DNA from: Paenibacillus mellifer
GTDB taxonomy: Bacteria; Bacillota; Bacilli; Paenibacillales; Paenibacillaceae
Assembly: GCF_023195895.1 (NCBI RefSeq)
Contig: NZ_JALPRK010000004.1
Span: 124,001 to 188,000, forward strand
Reading direction: 5' to 3'
Length of the DNA stretch: 64,000 bases
The notes under the pieces are model-generated. The model saw only the letters and a program-made list of their open reading frames with translations. It was not told the origin of the DNA and made no database searches. This document shows positions 32,318 to 40,480 of the stretch, piece by piece; the first letter of the stretch is position 1, and each line of letters opens with the position of its first letter. The position numbers and the translations under genes were made by a program.

Positions 32318-33847
32318 TTACTTCCCGATGCGCATCACACGATCTGCCCAGTCCTGATAGAAGGACTGTTCGTGGGAAACCAGCAGTACGCTGCCTCGAA
32401 ATTCAATTAATGCTTGACGCAACGCTTCCTTAGCTTCCTGATCCAAGTGATTGGTCGGTTCGTCCAGGATCAGAAAGTTGCAAGGGGTTAGCAGCAACCG
32501 GCATAACTTCACCTTGGACTGTTCCCCGCCGCTCAGCGTTTCGATCGCTCGTGACGCCAGCGTCTGATTGATCCCGCAGCGGGCCAAATGTTTGCGGATA
32601 TCCTTCCCATCTAAATCAGGACGATAGTTAGAGATATATTGGATCGGCGTTAGAACCGGATTCTCCCAAGCGAGCTCCTGTTCAAAATAGCCGGTATGCA
32701 CACGATCCGCAAAGCGAGCGTCTCCGGACACGGGAGCCAGCCGCCGAACCAACGTGTTCAGCAGCGTCGATTTGCCGATACCGTTAAAGCCCGTGATCAC
32801 GAGCTTTTGACCACCTGGCACCTTGAAACTAAGCGGCGGTAGCAGCGGCTGACCATATCCGACCACAAGTCGGCGTGTCTCTAACGCGACCAGGCCGGGT
32901 GCCGCCAGCTCTTGAAATCGGAACGCCGGAGGATGAGTCTGGAGCGGCGGTCCCAGACGGTCCATCCGTTCCAGCTGCTTGCGTCGACCTTGGGCGATTT
33001 TACTATTAACGCCAGCAATATTTTTGCGGATATAACTTTCGGTGGATTCGATCTTCTTCTGTTGTGCTTCATAACGTCGTTCGTAATCGCGCCGCAAATG
33101 TTCCTTCTGCCGTACAAATTCATTGTAACTTCCCGGGTATTTCCGGATTGAACCAAACTCAATATCACAGATGCAGTTCGTGACCTTCTGGAGGAACGAA
33201 GCATCGTGAGAAACAATGACGTAGGCGCCCCGGAATGCAACCAACGCGTCGGCCAGCCATTCCACATGTTCCCGGTCCAGGAAATTGGTTGGCTCATCGA
33301 GCAGCAATACATCCGGCTCACTGAGCAGCAGCTTAGCTAAAATGACACGGGCCCTTTGCCCGCCACTTAACTCCGACATCGTTCGCTCTATCCCCATCGC
33401 ATGAATGCCTAGGCCCATGGCGGTCTGTTCAATTCGGCTGTCGATCCCGTAGAAATCGCCGGCCTCCAGCTTCTCCTGACATGACGCCGCCTGCTTCAGC
33501 TTGCTTTCATCCCCCGTGTTCGCAACCTCCCGATAAATTTCGGTCATCTTCCGTTCCAACGCGTACAGCTCTTCGAAGGCGGTTTGCATATAGCTGCGGA
33601 TCGTGATGTTTCCCGGAATTCGGGCATATTGATCGAGATGCCCCAGACGTAGACGCGGTTGCCATTTGATGAGGCCTTGATCGGGTATCAATTCGCCGGT
33701 TAGCATGCGAATCAATGTGCTTTTTCCCGCACCATTCTGTCCGACGAGTCCCATATGTTCTCCTGCATGTAATTCCAACGATACCTCACGGTAAAGTTCC
33801 TTGTCCGCGTAATGATGGGTAATGCCGCTCATTTCTAATAAACTCAT
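32318..33847 (-). CDS. ABC-F family ATPase, probable ribosome-protection protein
   Basis: A 509-residue protein with two ABC domains and no membrane segment. First Walker A is LVGQNGAGKSTLI; first signature LSGGQRARVILAK; Walker B LLLDEPTNFLDREH. The interdomain linker (about 245-310) is charged and helical (RRDYERRYEAQQKKIES). The second domain has ITGFNGIGKSTLL, LSGGEQSKVKLCR and LILDEPTNHLD. ABC-F proteins act on the ribosomal E site; a subset displaces antibiotics. The attenuation leader upstream favours that antibiotic-inducible type, but resistance is inference. The start is ATG 33847 with AGAGAGG 8 bases upstream; the longer frame begins inside a terminator and is rejected. Confidence 0.9.
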   Translation of the reverse strand: MSLLEMSGITHHYADKELYREVSLELHAGEHMGLVGQNGAGKSTLIRMLTGELIPDQGLIKWQPRLRLGHLDQYARIPGNITIRSYMQTAFEELYALERKMTEIYREVANTGDESKLKQAASCQEKLEAGDFYGIDSRIEQTAMGLGIHAMGIERTMSELSGGQRARVILAKLLLSEPDVLLLDEPTNFLDREHVEWLADALVAFRGAYVIVSHDASFLQKVTNCICDIEFGSIRKYPGSYNEFVRQKEHLRRDYERRYEAQQKKIESTESYIRKNIAGVNSKIAQGRRKQLERMDRLGPPLQTHPPAFRFQELAAPGLVALETRRLVVGYGQPLLPPLSFKVPGGQKLVITGFNGIGKSTLLNTLVRRLAPVSGDARFADRVHTGYFEQELAWENPVLTPIQYISNYRPDLDGKDIRKHLARCGINQTLASRAIETLSGGEQSKVKLCRLLLTPCNFLILDEPTNHLDQEAKEALRQALIEFRGSVLLVSHEQSFYQDWADRVMRIGK

Positions 33848-33871
33848 GTCAAAGACCTCTCTTCTGTAGGA

Positions 33872-33918
33872 ATAAAAAAAGCAGAGAAACAAGCGCCTAA
33901 CGGCGCCAGTCCTCTGCT
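33872..33918 (-). terminator. second leader terminator upstream of the ABC-F gene
   Basis: On the minus strand AGCAGAG (33912-33918) pairs with CTCTGCT (33880-33886) outside an inner GCGCC-GTTA-GGCGC hairpin, followed by TTTTTTTATT. It ends about 25 bases before the ABC-F start codon. A small GGGGTTCCCC palindrome at 33921-33930 lies between the two terminators. Confidence 0.85.
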
Positions 33919-33930
33919 CTGGGGAACCCC

Positions 33931-33975
33931 AAAAAAACACAAAGGACCAAGGACAAAACATTGTCCTTGGTCCTT
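33931..33975 (-). terminator. first leader terminator upstream of the ABC-F gene
   Basis: On the minus strand a perfect 15-bp stem, AAGGACCAAGGACAA (33961-33975) with its complement (33942-33956), and a TGTT loop, followed by TGTGTTTTTTT. It would stop nearly all transcripts before the ABC-F gene unless the leader folds differently. Confidence 0.92.
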
Positions 33976-34195
33976 AATTCATGCATAGATCGATTTAAAG
34001 CCGCACTTGAATAAGCGTAGGTTCTTCTCCCTATGCAATCCGCGCCTAGCTTTAGATCGATGAATGCAGGAAGCTAAGCTTCCCGATTAAGCTCCGCACA
34101 ATGCTTCATCCTGAACATGTGTACGGAGCGAAGTTCCCTAACGAGTTTGCCATTTTGGAGATAAATCATGGATAACACCAACCTTTCCATAAATC
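33976..34195 (-). promoter_or_regulatory. ribosome-mediated attenuation leader of the ABC-F gene
   Basis: Transcript leader between the predicted start site (about 34195) and the first terminator. It encodes a short peptide (34074-34169) and folds into competing stems: GCTCCG...CGGAGC within the peptide gene, GGAAGC-TTA-GCTTCC across its stop codon, and ATCGATCTAAAGC (34050s) with GCTTTAAATCGAT (33990s) just before the terminator. Inducible resistance ABC-F genes such as vmlR and lmo0919 are controlled by comparable leaders (established knowledge). The exact switching here is inference. Confidence 0.75.
34074..34169 (-). CDS. leader peptide of the ABC-F gene, 31 aa
   Basis: ATG at 34169, TAG at 34074, with AAAGG 12 bases upstream of the start. 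The peptide begins MIYLQNGKLVRELRS and ends with CAELNREA. It lies about 26 bases after the predicted transcription start and wholly upstream of the two terminators. Its last codons overlap the GGAAGC/GCTTCC stem, so a ribosome stalled in it would change the leader fold. It has no similarity I recognise to Erm or Cat leader peptides. Confidence 0.65.
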   Translation of the reverse strand: MIYLQNGKLVRELRSVHMFRMKHCAELNREA

Positions 34196-34201
34196 CCCTT
34201 C

Positions 34202-34209
34202 ATTTTAGC
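34202..34209 (-). promoter_or_regulatory. extended -10 promoter of the ABC-F leader
   Basis: On the minus strand TGCTAAAAT, an extended -10 (TGn plus TAAAAT); 17 bases upstream is GTGAAA, a weak -35. It lies in the 50 bases after the murE stop codon. Confidence 0.6.
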
Positions 34210-34258
34210 ATAAAGACCCTTCACTTTCACGTCCTTCTCAAATCAACATGCGATAATC

Positions 34259-35812
34259 TCACAAGGAGGCTTCCGGTGCGCGGACTCCGACATCGTCGTC
34301 AACCCACTTCTCCGGGTACAACGCTGGATTGGTCTTGGATCCCAACAATTCCAAAATGACCTCGCGATCGTCAAACGGGATCCGCTGGTCCTTTACGATC
34401 AGATGAGTCTCATGTCCTCTGCCCGCAATAACGACGCAGTCTCCGGGACGTGCAAGTTCAATGACCTGCGAAATAGCCTCCCGACGGTCCACGACGGCCG
34501 TATAACCGTTACTGGGGATCGGTCCTCCCTTCACCCCTTCCAACATATCGCTTAGAATTGAGTCGGGTTCTTCCGAACGGGTATTGTCCGACGTAAAGAT
34601 TGCGAAATCTGCGTAAGATGCCGCTACTCGGGCCATGATCGGGCGTTTCATCCGGTCCTTGTCCCCTTCGCACCCGCATACACAGAACAATCTGCCTTGT
34701 GTCATCGTCTTAGCGGTTTGCAGCACATTCTCCAATCCGTCCGGATTATGGGCGTAATCCAGGATAATGGTAAAATCTTGTCCGGCGTAAATCGGTTCGA
34801 ATCGCCCCGTCACCCCTTCAAACATTTCCAGGCTCTGTTTCACCTGCTGAAGCGGTATTCTCTCCGCCAAGCTTACCGCGATGGCCGCCAGAACGTTATA
34901 TACATTAAACATCCCCAGCAGCTTCAAATCTAGATGGGTCCATCCCTGAAAGGTATCCACCCGTAGTGACGTTCCATCCGGCTTCATCTGGATTTCACTC
35001 GCACGAATGTCAGCGTCGTTCTGAATTCCATATGTGATGACCTGGGCAGCGGTTTTGCGGGCATACAAGGGGGATACCGGATCATCCGCATTGAGAATTG
35101 CAACCTTCGACTCATCCCCGTAGGCGCTGCCCAGCTGTGAGAACAGCAGTGATTTCGTATCGCTGTATCGTTCCATCGATGCGTGATAATCCAAATGGTC
35201 ATGCGTGACGTTTGTCAAAACCGCCGTGCGGAATTGGCACCCCCTTACCCTGCCCATATCCAGGGCGTGAGAAGACACCTCAACCACCGCATACTCCGCG
35301 CCATGTTCCAACATCGTGCGGAAATTTCGCTGCAACATGTGGGACTCCGGCGTGGTATTTACGGTCTGTTCCCTGTAGTTCCCGATTCGCATATACAACG
35401 TACCAATTAGTCCGGTTCGTTTATTATTTTCATTAAAGATATGTTCGACCAAATGGGTTGTCGTCGTTTTTCCGTTTGTGCCTGTAACCCCAATTAGCTT
35501 TAACCGGCTTGTCGGCTGGCCATAGAATACATCCGCCAGAATGGCCAATGCCCGCCGCGCATCTGGAACCTGCACGATCGTAATGTGAGAAGGGATATCT
35601 GTCAGCTCCTTCTCTGTGATCAACGCGATTGCGCCGGCATGAACCGCCTGAATAGCAAACTCGTGCCCATCATGGACGGTACCTGGCAAGCATACAAACA
35701 AACACCCTTGCATCACTTGCCGCGAATCGATTTCGATTCCGCTGATGTCCAGTTCAACCTCCCCCTGCACTTGTTTGATTAACAGCGGATTCAACAGAAG
35801 GTTCAGCTTCAC
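34259..35812 (-). CDS. MurE-family UDP-MurNAc-tripeptide ligase, standalone copy
   Basis: A 517-residue Mur ligase. The N-terminal UDP-binding domain is followed by the ATP-binding GVTGTNGKTTTTHLVEH, the NTTPES motif, the substrate-lysine region LDYHASMERYSDTKSLLF, and the C-terminal domain with AHNPDGLENVL and CGCEGDKDRMKRPIM. At the position that reads DNPR in meso-DAP-adding MurE enzymes this protein has DNTR (409-412). The canonical murE lies in the dcw cluster with murF and mraY; this copy stands alone next to an ABC-F gene. It may add diaminopimelate like MurE, or it may be a paralog with altered substrate. AAGGGGAA precedes the ATG. Confidence 0.88.
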   Translation of the reverse strand: MKLNLLLNPLLIKQVQGEVELDISGIEIDSRQVMQGCLFVCLPGTVHDGHEFAIQAVHAGAIALITEKELTDIPSHITIVQVPDARRALAILADVFYGQPTSRLKLIGVTGTNGKTTTTHLVEHIFNENNKRTGLIGTLYMRIGNYREQTVNTTPESHMLQRNFRTMLEHGAEYAVVEVSSHALDMGRVRGCQFRTAVLTNVTHDHLDYHASMERYSDTKSLLFSQLGSAYGDESKVAILNADDPVSPLYARKTAAQVITYGIQNDADIRASEIQMKPDGTSLRVDTFQGWTHLDLKLLGMFNVYNVLAAIAVSLAERIPLQQVKQSLEMFEGVTGRFEPIYAGQDFTIILDYAHNPDGLENVLQTAKTMTQGRLFCVCGCEGDKDRMKRPIMARVAASYADFAIFTSDNTRSEEPDSILSDMLEGVKGGPIPSNGYTAVVDRREAISQVIELARPGDCVVIAGRGHETHLIVKDQRIPFDDREVILELLGSKTNPALYPEKWVDDDVGVRAPEASL

Positions 35813-35934
35813 ATATTCCCCTTCTTTCCTAGTCCTGAACGCCTTTGTGGTTACATGTTGCCCGCCAAAAATCCGGTTTATTCCCCATAATTCGACTTGA
35901 TCACCAAGATCCTCCTTGCGGAATGCCTAGCTCA

Positions 35935-35964
35935 ATTAAAAATGCAGGCCCCTTACGGGCCTGC
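35935..35964 (-). terminator. intrinsic terminator of the MFS exporter gene
   Basis: On the minus strand GCAGGCCC-GTAAG-GGGCCTGC followed by ATTTTTAATT, 6 bases past the MFS stop codon. The rest of 35813-35934 is the murE upstream region with no clear signal. Confidence 0.9.
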
Positions 35965-35970
35965 TTGATA

Positions 35971-37239
35971 TCATGAGGAAGCCGAAGATTCCTGCACAGC
36001 CGGTTTGCCAGCTTCCAGCAGCGGTTGGTTGCGTCCGAGAAAGATGGATAGGAACAGAATTAGAACGCCGGTGCCGATTAACAGCCACTCGATATCAACC
36101 GCATCGGCGATCGGGCCGAAGATCAGCATTCCTATCGGCATCATCGACGTGGAGATCATACTGAATACGCCAAAAATTCGGCCCATATAGTTCTCATCGA
36201 CTTTTTCCTGAATCATCGTCATCGTCGGGGTATTAAAAGCCGGCATCGCCACGCCAAACAAGGCCATAAACGCCAAGTAGATCCAAAAGACAGGGACGAT
36301 ACCTAGCAAGAACGTGCACACGCCCATGAGAACGGTAGCTAAGGTCATTGTATGGACCTTGTTCCGAAAACCTCCCCATGCCGCAATCAGCCCCCCTCCT
36401 GCCATCATCCCCACGGAAAAGGCGATTTCGATCGCCGTGAGCCGCCAAACCTCATCGCCAAAGCTCCGAGTGACCTGAAGCGGGGTTAAGAAGGCGGCCG
36501 GGGCCATCAAAATAAAGAAGACTGCCATAAACTTAAAGAAGGATTTCAAATAAGCTTGTCGACCTATGTATGCCAAACCTTCTTTAAGATCGTTGAAGTA
36601 ACTGGTCGAGGGTTGGTCGGAGGCTTTGGGATGAGACGGTATCCGAAAATAAAGCAGCAACGTCAGTATCGCAATCGCCGCCGTAACCACATCGATGAAG
36701 AAGATCGCTTCGATTGTCGCTATGGTAAGCAGCGCGGCACTGACGATCGGGGAGACAAACATAATTACCGCCTGGATGCTTCCGTTGATCCCGTTCACCT
36801 TGGTCAACCGGTCAGCAGGTACGATCTGCGGCAAAATGGCCCCAACTGCCGGTGTCTGCACGCCCGAACCAAGCGCCCGGATTGCGGCGATCGCGAACAA
36901 CAACCAAGCCTCTTTGTAGCCAAAAAGAAACAGGATTGCCATCACCAGCGTGGACATTGCAATCATGCCATCCGCCAGCATGATCAAGACTTTCCGGTTG
37001 TATCGGTCTGCCCAGACCCCCGCCACAGGAGATAATAGAAACGTCGGGATGAAACCGCATAGAATGTATAGGGTCATCATGATCCCCGATTTAGTATTCA
37101 GCGTAATGTACCACATGATGGCATACTGCACTAGCGAAGAACCAAACAACGAGATAGTTTGACTGCTCAGAAAGAGAACAATATTCCTTCTCCACTGTTC
37201 CTTCGGTGCCGATTGAATTGACCTGTCTGCGTTATTCAC
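35971..37239 (-). CDS. MFS transporter, probable drug efflux
   Basis: A 422-residue major facilitator with about twelve membrane segments. Motif A-like GVWADRYNRKVLIML (near 74) sits between the second and third segments, and the pattern resembles the Bmr/MefA-type DHA1/MFS-1 exporters (SSQTISLFGSSLVQYAIMWYI at the start). The start is GTG at 37239, with GGAAGGGG 6 bases upstream; the earlier ATG overlaps that site. Together with the adjacent ABC-F gene it makes a small drug-handling patch. The substrate is unknown. Confidence 0.88.
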   Translation of the reverse strand: MNNADRSIQSAPKEQWRRNIVLFLSSQTISLFGSSLVQYAIMWYITLNTKSGIMMTLYILCGFIPTFLLSPVAGVWADRYNRKVLIMLADGMIAMSTLVMAILFLFGYKEAWLLFAIAAIRALGSGVQTPAVGAILPQIVPADRLTKVNGINGSIQAVIMFVSPIVSAALLTIATIEAIFFIDVVTAAIAILTLLLYFRIPSHPKASDQPSTSYFNDLKEGLAYIGRQAYLKSFFKFMAVFFILMAPAAFLTPLQVTRSFGDEVWRLTAIEIAFSVGMMAGGGLIAAWGGFRNKVHTMTLATVLMGVCTFLLGIVPVFWIYLAFMALFGVAMPAFNTPTMTMIQEKVDENYMGRIFGVFSMISTSMMPIGMLIFGPIADAVDIEWLLIGTGVLILFLSIFLGRNQPLLEAGKPAVQESSASS

Positions 37240-37323
37240 GGCCATCCCCTTCCAATTCATTCATTTAGGTATTATTATACTTTAATCGAACCTGATTCCC
37301 CAAACAATGGAATAGATGACTAT

Positions 37324-37351
37324 AAAAAAAATAACCCCGTTCGCCGGGGTT
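37324..37351 (-). terminator. intrinsic terminator of the eight-gene ABC operon
   Basis: On the minus strand AACCCCG-GCGAA-CGGGGTT followed by ATTTTTTTT, 20 bases past the stop of the last permease gene. Confidence 0.9.
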
Positions 37352-37370
37352 AGGCAGAAGATTAAGATCG

Positions 37371-38210
37371 TTACATTCTGACGTTTTCCTCTTTGGCCAT
37401 GGAGCGAATGTAAAATGCCCCAAGCACCGAACAAAGCAGGAAAGTAAAAAAAGCCATCGCCGCCGCTTGCTCACGTTCCTGGAAAACACTGAACACCTGC
37501 TGCATCGAGGCCCCCAGCATTTGCGGGGAGTTTGCGCCCAGCAAGAACGGGGCCGTAAACGAACCGATCACCCCCATGAATACAAAGGTCAGGGCAACCA
37601 AGAACGTTTTATAAGACAGCGGGAAAATAAACCTCGCAAACAATCTATACCTCCCTGCCCCAACGTCTTTGGCGCTTTCGATGACCGACGAGGGAATCCC
37701 GGCCAACGCGGAGCTGAGCAACATCGTCGTAAACGGAATGTTGAACCAGAGATTCGCGATAATGATCCCTTTCTCATCGAAAATGATACGCGGCAGCGTG
37801 ACTCCGATATGCTCTAGCAGGCGTGCCAGCCACCCGTGGTTGCCGAGAAGATTGATTAATCCGTAGGTGGCAATGACCCCCGGTATGAACAAAGGGATCA
37901 TATAGGTTTTCCGAATCAACTCGACGATCGGTCCTTGATTGAAGCGCATGTATACCGCCAAGCTATAGCTGATCAGCAGCACCAACGCACAGGTGATTAC
38001 GGTGATACGAAGCGTAAACAAGATGTTCGCCCGCATCCCCTTATCGGTAAACAGAACGTGGTATCGGCTCAGGTCATATCCGCCCGTCTCGTTGGTGAGG
38101 CTTAACATCAGGGATTGAAGGATCGGAATAATGACGACGACCAATAAAATCGCGAAGGAGGGGAGGACCATCGCCAGCCCCGCCAACGCTTGTTTCCACT
38201 CTTTACTCAT
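37371..38210 (-). CDS. ABC importer permease (PotB/ThiP-like), last gene of operon
   Basis: A 279-residue permease with six hydrophobic segments and the inner-membrane signature ALAGIPSSVIESAKDVGAGRYRLFARFIFPLSYKTFL. Its start codon overlaps the stop of the binding-protein gene (ATGA), so translation is coupled. It is the partner of the permease at 40481-41305. The transporter type is that of polyamine, ferric or phosphonate importers; the operon context points to a phosphodiester or phosphonate-like ligand (inference). Confidence 0.9.
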   Translation of the reverse strand: MSKEWKQALAGLAMVLPSFAILLVVVIIPILQSLMLSLTNETGGYDLSRYHVLFTDKGMRANILFTLRITVITCALVLLISYSLAVYMRFNQGPIVELIRKTYMIPLFIPGVIATYGLINLLGNHGWLARLLEHIGVTLPRIIFDEKGIIIANLWFNIPFTTMLLSSALAGIPSSVIESAKDVGAGRYRLFARFIFPLSYKTFLVALTFVFMGVIGSFTAPFLLGANSPQMLGASMQQVFSVFQEREQAAAMAFFTFLLCSVLGAFYIRSMAKEENVRM

Positions 38211-39391
38211 TGCGCAGCAACGTCGCTCTGCCAGCGTTTGTTGATTTCTGTACCCAAATCCCCGATGTTAAAGGTACGGAAGCCTTCGGCAACGCCCTTA
38301 AATTTATCCTGGGTTTCCTGCGGCATATTGGCCAATTCGATGCCCGGGAACCCATTCATTTTCTCAACGATAACCGCTTGAGCTTCCGGCGATAGAACGA
38401 AGTCCAGGAACTGATAAATCGCCTCTTGCTTATCCGATTCCCCGTTCACCATCAGATAAGTTGGCCCCCCGTTAAAGCCAGGTGTAATTTGCTGCATTTT
38501 GACCGTATCGGGAAGCAGCCCTTCATTAAGTTGTTGCAATACCATATCCGACCATGCCGGAATAAGTGAAACCTCGCCGTTCATCAACAGATCCAGCGTG
38601 CCCTGGTTTTTCTTGGGGTAAATGCCGTCTCCGTAAACATATTGGCCAAGCTCCTTCAGCGTTTGGAACCCCGGACCCCATTTATCCATTACCGATGGAT
38701 CGGAATTGTGAATATCCTCTTCGGGAAGATCCTTGTAGATCACCGTCTGCACGAACGAACTCCCCGAACCGCCGGTGGACGGGTCATTATAAGCGAATTG
38801 CCCCGGATTTGCTTTGATCCAAGCCAGCAGCTCGTCTAATGTTTTTGGCGGATTCGTCACTTTCGTACTGTCATAAGCTAAGACAACGGCGGAAGAGCGA
38901 TAAGGTATCGCGTAATTGTCCACGTCCTTCATTGTGTCAGAATTGACATTGGCCAGGTTAGGGATCGCATTGGTATCTAATTGCTTCCATACCCCATCTT
39001 TGGTGCCCTGGGCAACGACGCCGATTCCGTCCTCGTACAAATCGATGTCGCCCGAACCTTTGCCGGCTTGCTTCGCAGCCAGAATGCGGTCGTAGGTTGG
39101 CTCTGCGCCGGTTCCGGACGGAATGTAAACCAGGTTCACATCTACCTGATCGTTTTTCTCCTCAAACATCGGAACGAGCGTGTCCCACAGATCTTTGACG
39201 TTCTGCGAACCCGTAAAATAGAAGTTAAACTTGACCGGCGTGCTGGCTGCTGCAGGTGCCGCCGTTGATTCACCTTGGGTTGACGTATTCGACGCCGCTC
39301 CGTTTCCGCCGCCACCGCCGCATGCGGAGAGTACCGTCATCGATAATAACACCGTAGATAATAGGGTTAACCATGGTTTTTTGGATCGCAT
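38207..39391 (-). CDS. ABC importer substrate-binding lipoprotein
   Basis: A 394-residue lipoprotein. Lipobox VLSAC gives a lipidated Cys near residue 24, followed by a Gly/Ser/Ala-rich tether. The mature part is a type 2 periplasmic binding fold: VKFNFYFTGSQNVKDLWDTLVPMFEE, DIDLYEDGIGVVAQG and the late LMVNGESDKQEAIYQFLDFVLSPEAQ typical of iron/polyamine-type binding proteins. The binding-site residues cannot be assigned by eye. It is encoded between the ATPase and the second permease, an uncommon order. Confidence 0.88.
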   Translation of the reverse strand: MRSKKPWLTLLSTVLLSMTVLSACGGGGGNGAASNTSTQGESTAAPAAASTPVKFNFYFTGSQNVKDLWDTLVPMFEEKNDQVDVNLVYIPSGTGAEPTYDRILAAKQAGKGSGDIDLYEDGIGVVAQGTKDGVWKQLDTNAIPNLANVNSDTMKDVDNYAIPYRSSAVVLAYDSTKVTNPPKTLDELLAWIKANPGQFAYNDPSTGGSGSSFVQTVIYKDLPEEDIHNSDPSVMDKWGPGFQTLKELGQYVYGDGIYPKKNQGTLDLLMNGEVSLIPAWSDMVLQQLNEGLLPDTVKMQQITPGFNGGPTYLMVNGESDKQEAIYQFLDFVLSPEAQAVIVEKMNGFPGIELANMPQETQDKFKGVAEGFRTFNIGDLGTEINKRWQSDVAAQ

Positions 39392-39407
39392 TTTCGTTTA
39401 TCCTCCC

Positions 39408-40448
39408 TTAGTTGGGTTCGCCTGTCGGAAACCCGATCAATTTAACGATCTGTACGCTAACTTCTTTCCCGATGAAGAGATGCTGAGTGGCTTCCTTCGA
39501 CTGAAACGTCCGCAGAATCCCCCATCCGGCCAATTCAACGGTGACCTCAGCGTAATGACCGAGGACCATCACCTGCTTGATCTTCCCTTCCAACCTCTCG
39601 CCATTCTCGATAACATCACTTAAGACTACGTCCTCCGGCCGGATTGCCGCGGTGATTTTACCGCTGAGCCGCTTCTCGTTCGGAAAATGAAGCGCGCCGA
39701 TCCGGATGCACCCTTCATCCGCCACCCCCTCCAAAAAGTTCATTTTGCCGATGAATCCGGCAACATATAAAGACTCGGGCGCATCATAAATCTGTTGTGG
39801 ACCGGCAATCTGTTCAATACGCCCGTGATTCATAACAACGATCCGGTCAGAGAGCGACAAGGCCTCCTCCTGATCATGCGTAACGAATACCATCGTAAGT
39901 CCGGTTTGCATCTGGATTTCGCGAAGCTCCTCGCGCATCTCATGACGCAGCTTCGCGTCCAGCGCTGAGAAAGGCTCGTCCAACAACAGCACGGACGGCT
40001 TGAGCAGCAAAGACCGAGCCAAAGCAACGCGTTGCTGTTGACCGCCCGACAATTCGGCCGGATACTTCTTCTCATAACCCGAGAGTCGGACCAGCTTAAG
40101 CGCATCGGCGACCGCTGCACGAATTTCCGCTTTGGGAACTTTGCGGATCTTAAGGCCAAAAGCTAAATTATCGTACACGGACATATGCGACCATAAATTG
40201 TAGCTCTGAAAGACCATCGAGGTCGGCCGTTTTTCGGGCGGCAGCCCGATGACACTTTGACCTTCAATCCGAATGTCGCCCGAATCCGGCTCGAGAAAAC
40301 CGCCAATGCTCCGCAACACCGTCGTTTTACCGCAACCCGAAGGACCTAACAACGTCACCAACTCGCCTTGTTCCACCGTTAAGTTGATATCGCTGACCCC
40401 GTCTCCTGTCTTGTAGCGTTTTGTCAAACCGCGTACCGCTAATATCAT
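39408..40448 (-). CDS. ABC importer ATP-binding protein (PotA/FbpC-like)
   Basis: A 346-residue ATPase: Walker A LLGPSGCGKTTVLRS (near 33-47), signature LSGGQQQRVALARSLL, Walker B LLLDEPFSALDAKLR, H-loop VTHDQEEAL. The C-terminal ~110 residues form the TOBE (OB-fold) regulatory domain common in the CUT1/polyamine/ferric families. It lies 32 bases after the first permease gene and 16 before the binding-protein gene. Confidence 0.94.
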   Translation of the reverse strand: MILAVRGLTKRYKTGDGVSDINLTVEQGELVTLLGPSGCGKTTVLRSIGGFLEPDSGDIRIEGQSVIGLPPEKRPTSMVFQSYNLWSHMSVYDNLAFGLKIRKVPKAEIRAAVADALKLVRLSGYEKKYPAELSGGQQQRVALARSLLLKPSVLLLDEPFSALDAKLRHEMREELREIQMQTGLTMVFVTHDQEEALSLSDRIVVMNHGRIEQIAGPQQIYDAPESLYVAGFIGKMNFLEGVADEGCIRIGALHFPNEKRLSGKITAAIRPEDVVLSDVIENGERLEGKIKQVMVLGHYAEVTVELAGWGILRTFQSKEATQHLFIGKEVSVQIVKLIGFPTGEPN

Positions 40449-40480
40449 GTTAGATACTGCCCCTTTCTCGTGTGGTCGGC

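Noticed and set aside
33848-33961. N-terminal extension of the ABC-F protein (38 extra residues from an ATG at 33961)
   Set aside because: The ATG lies in the loop of the first terminator, has no RBS, and the residues do not resemble any ABC-F N-terminus. ATG 33847 has a proper RBS and begins at the family start.
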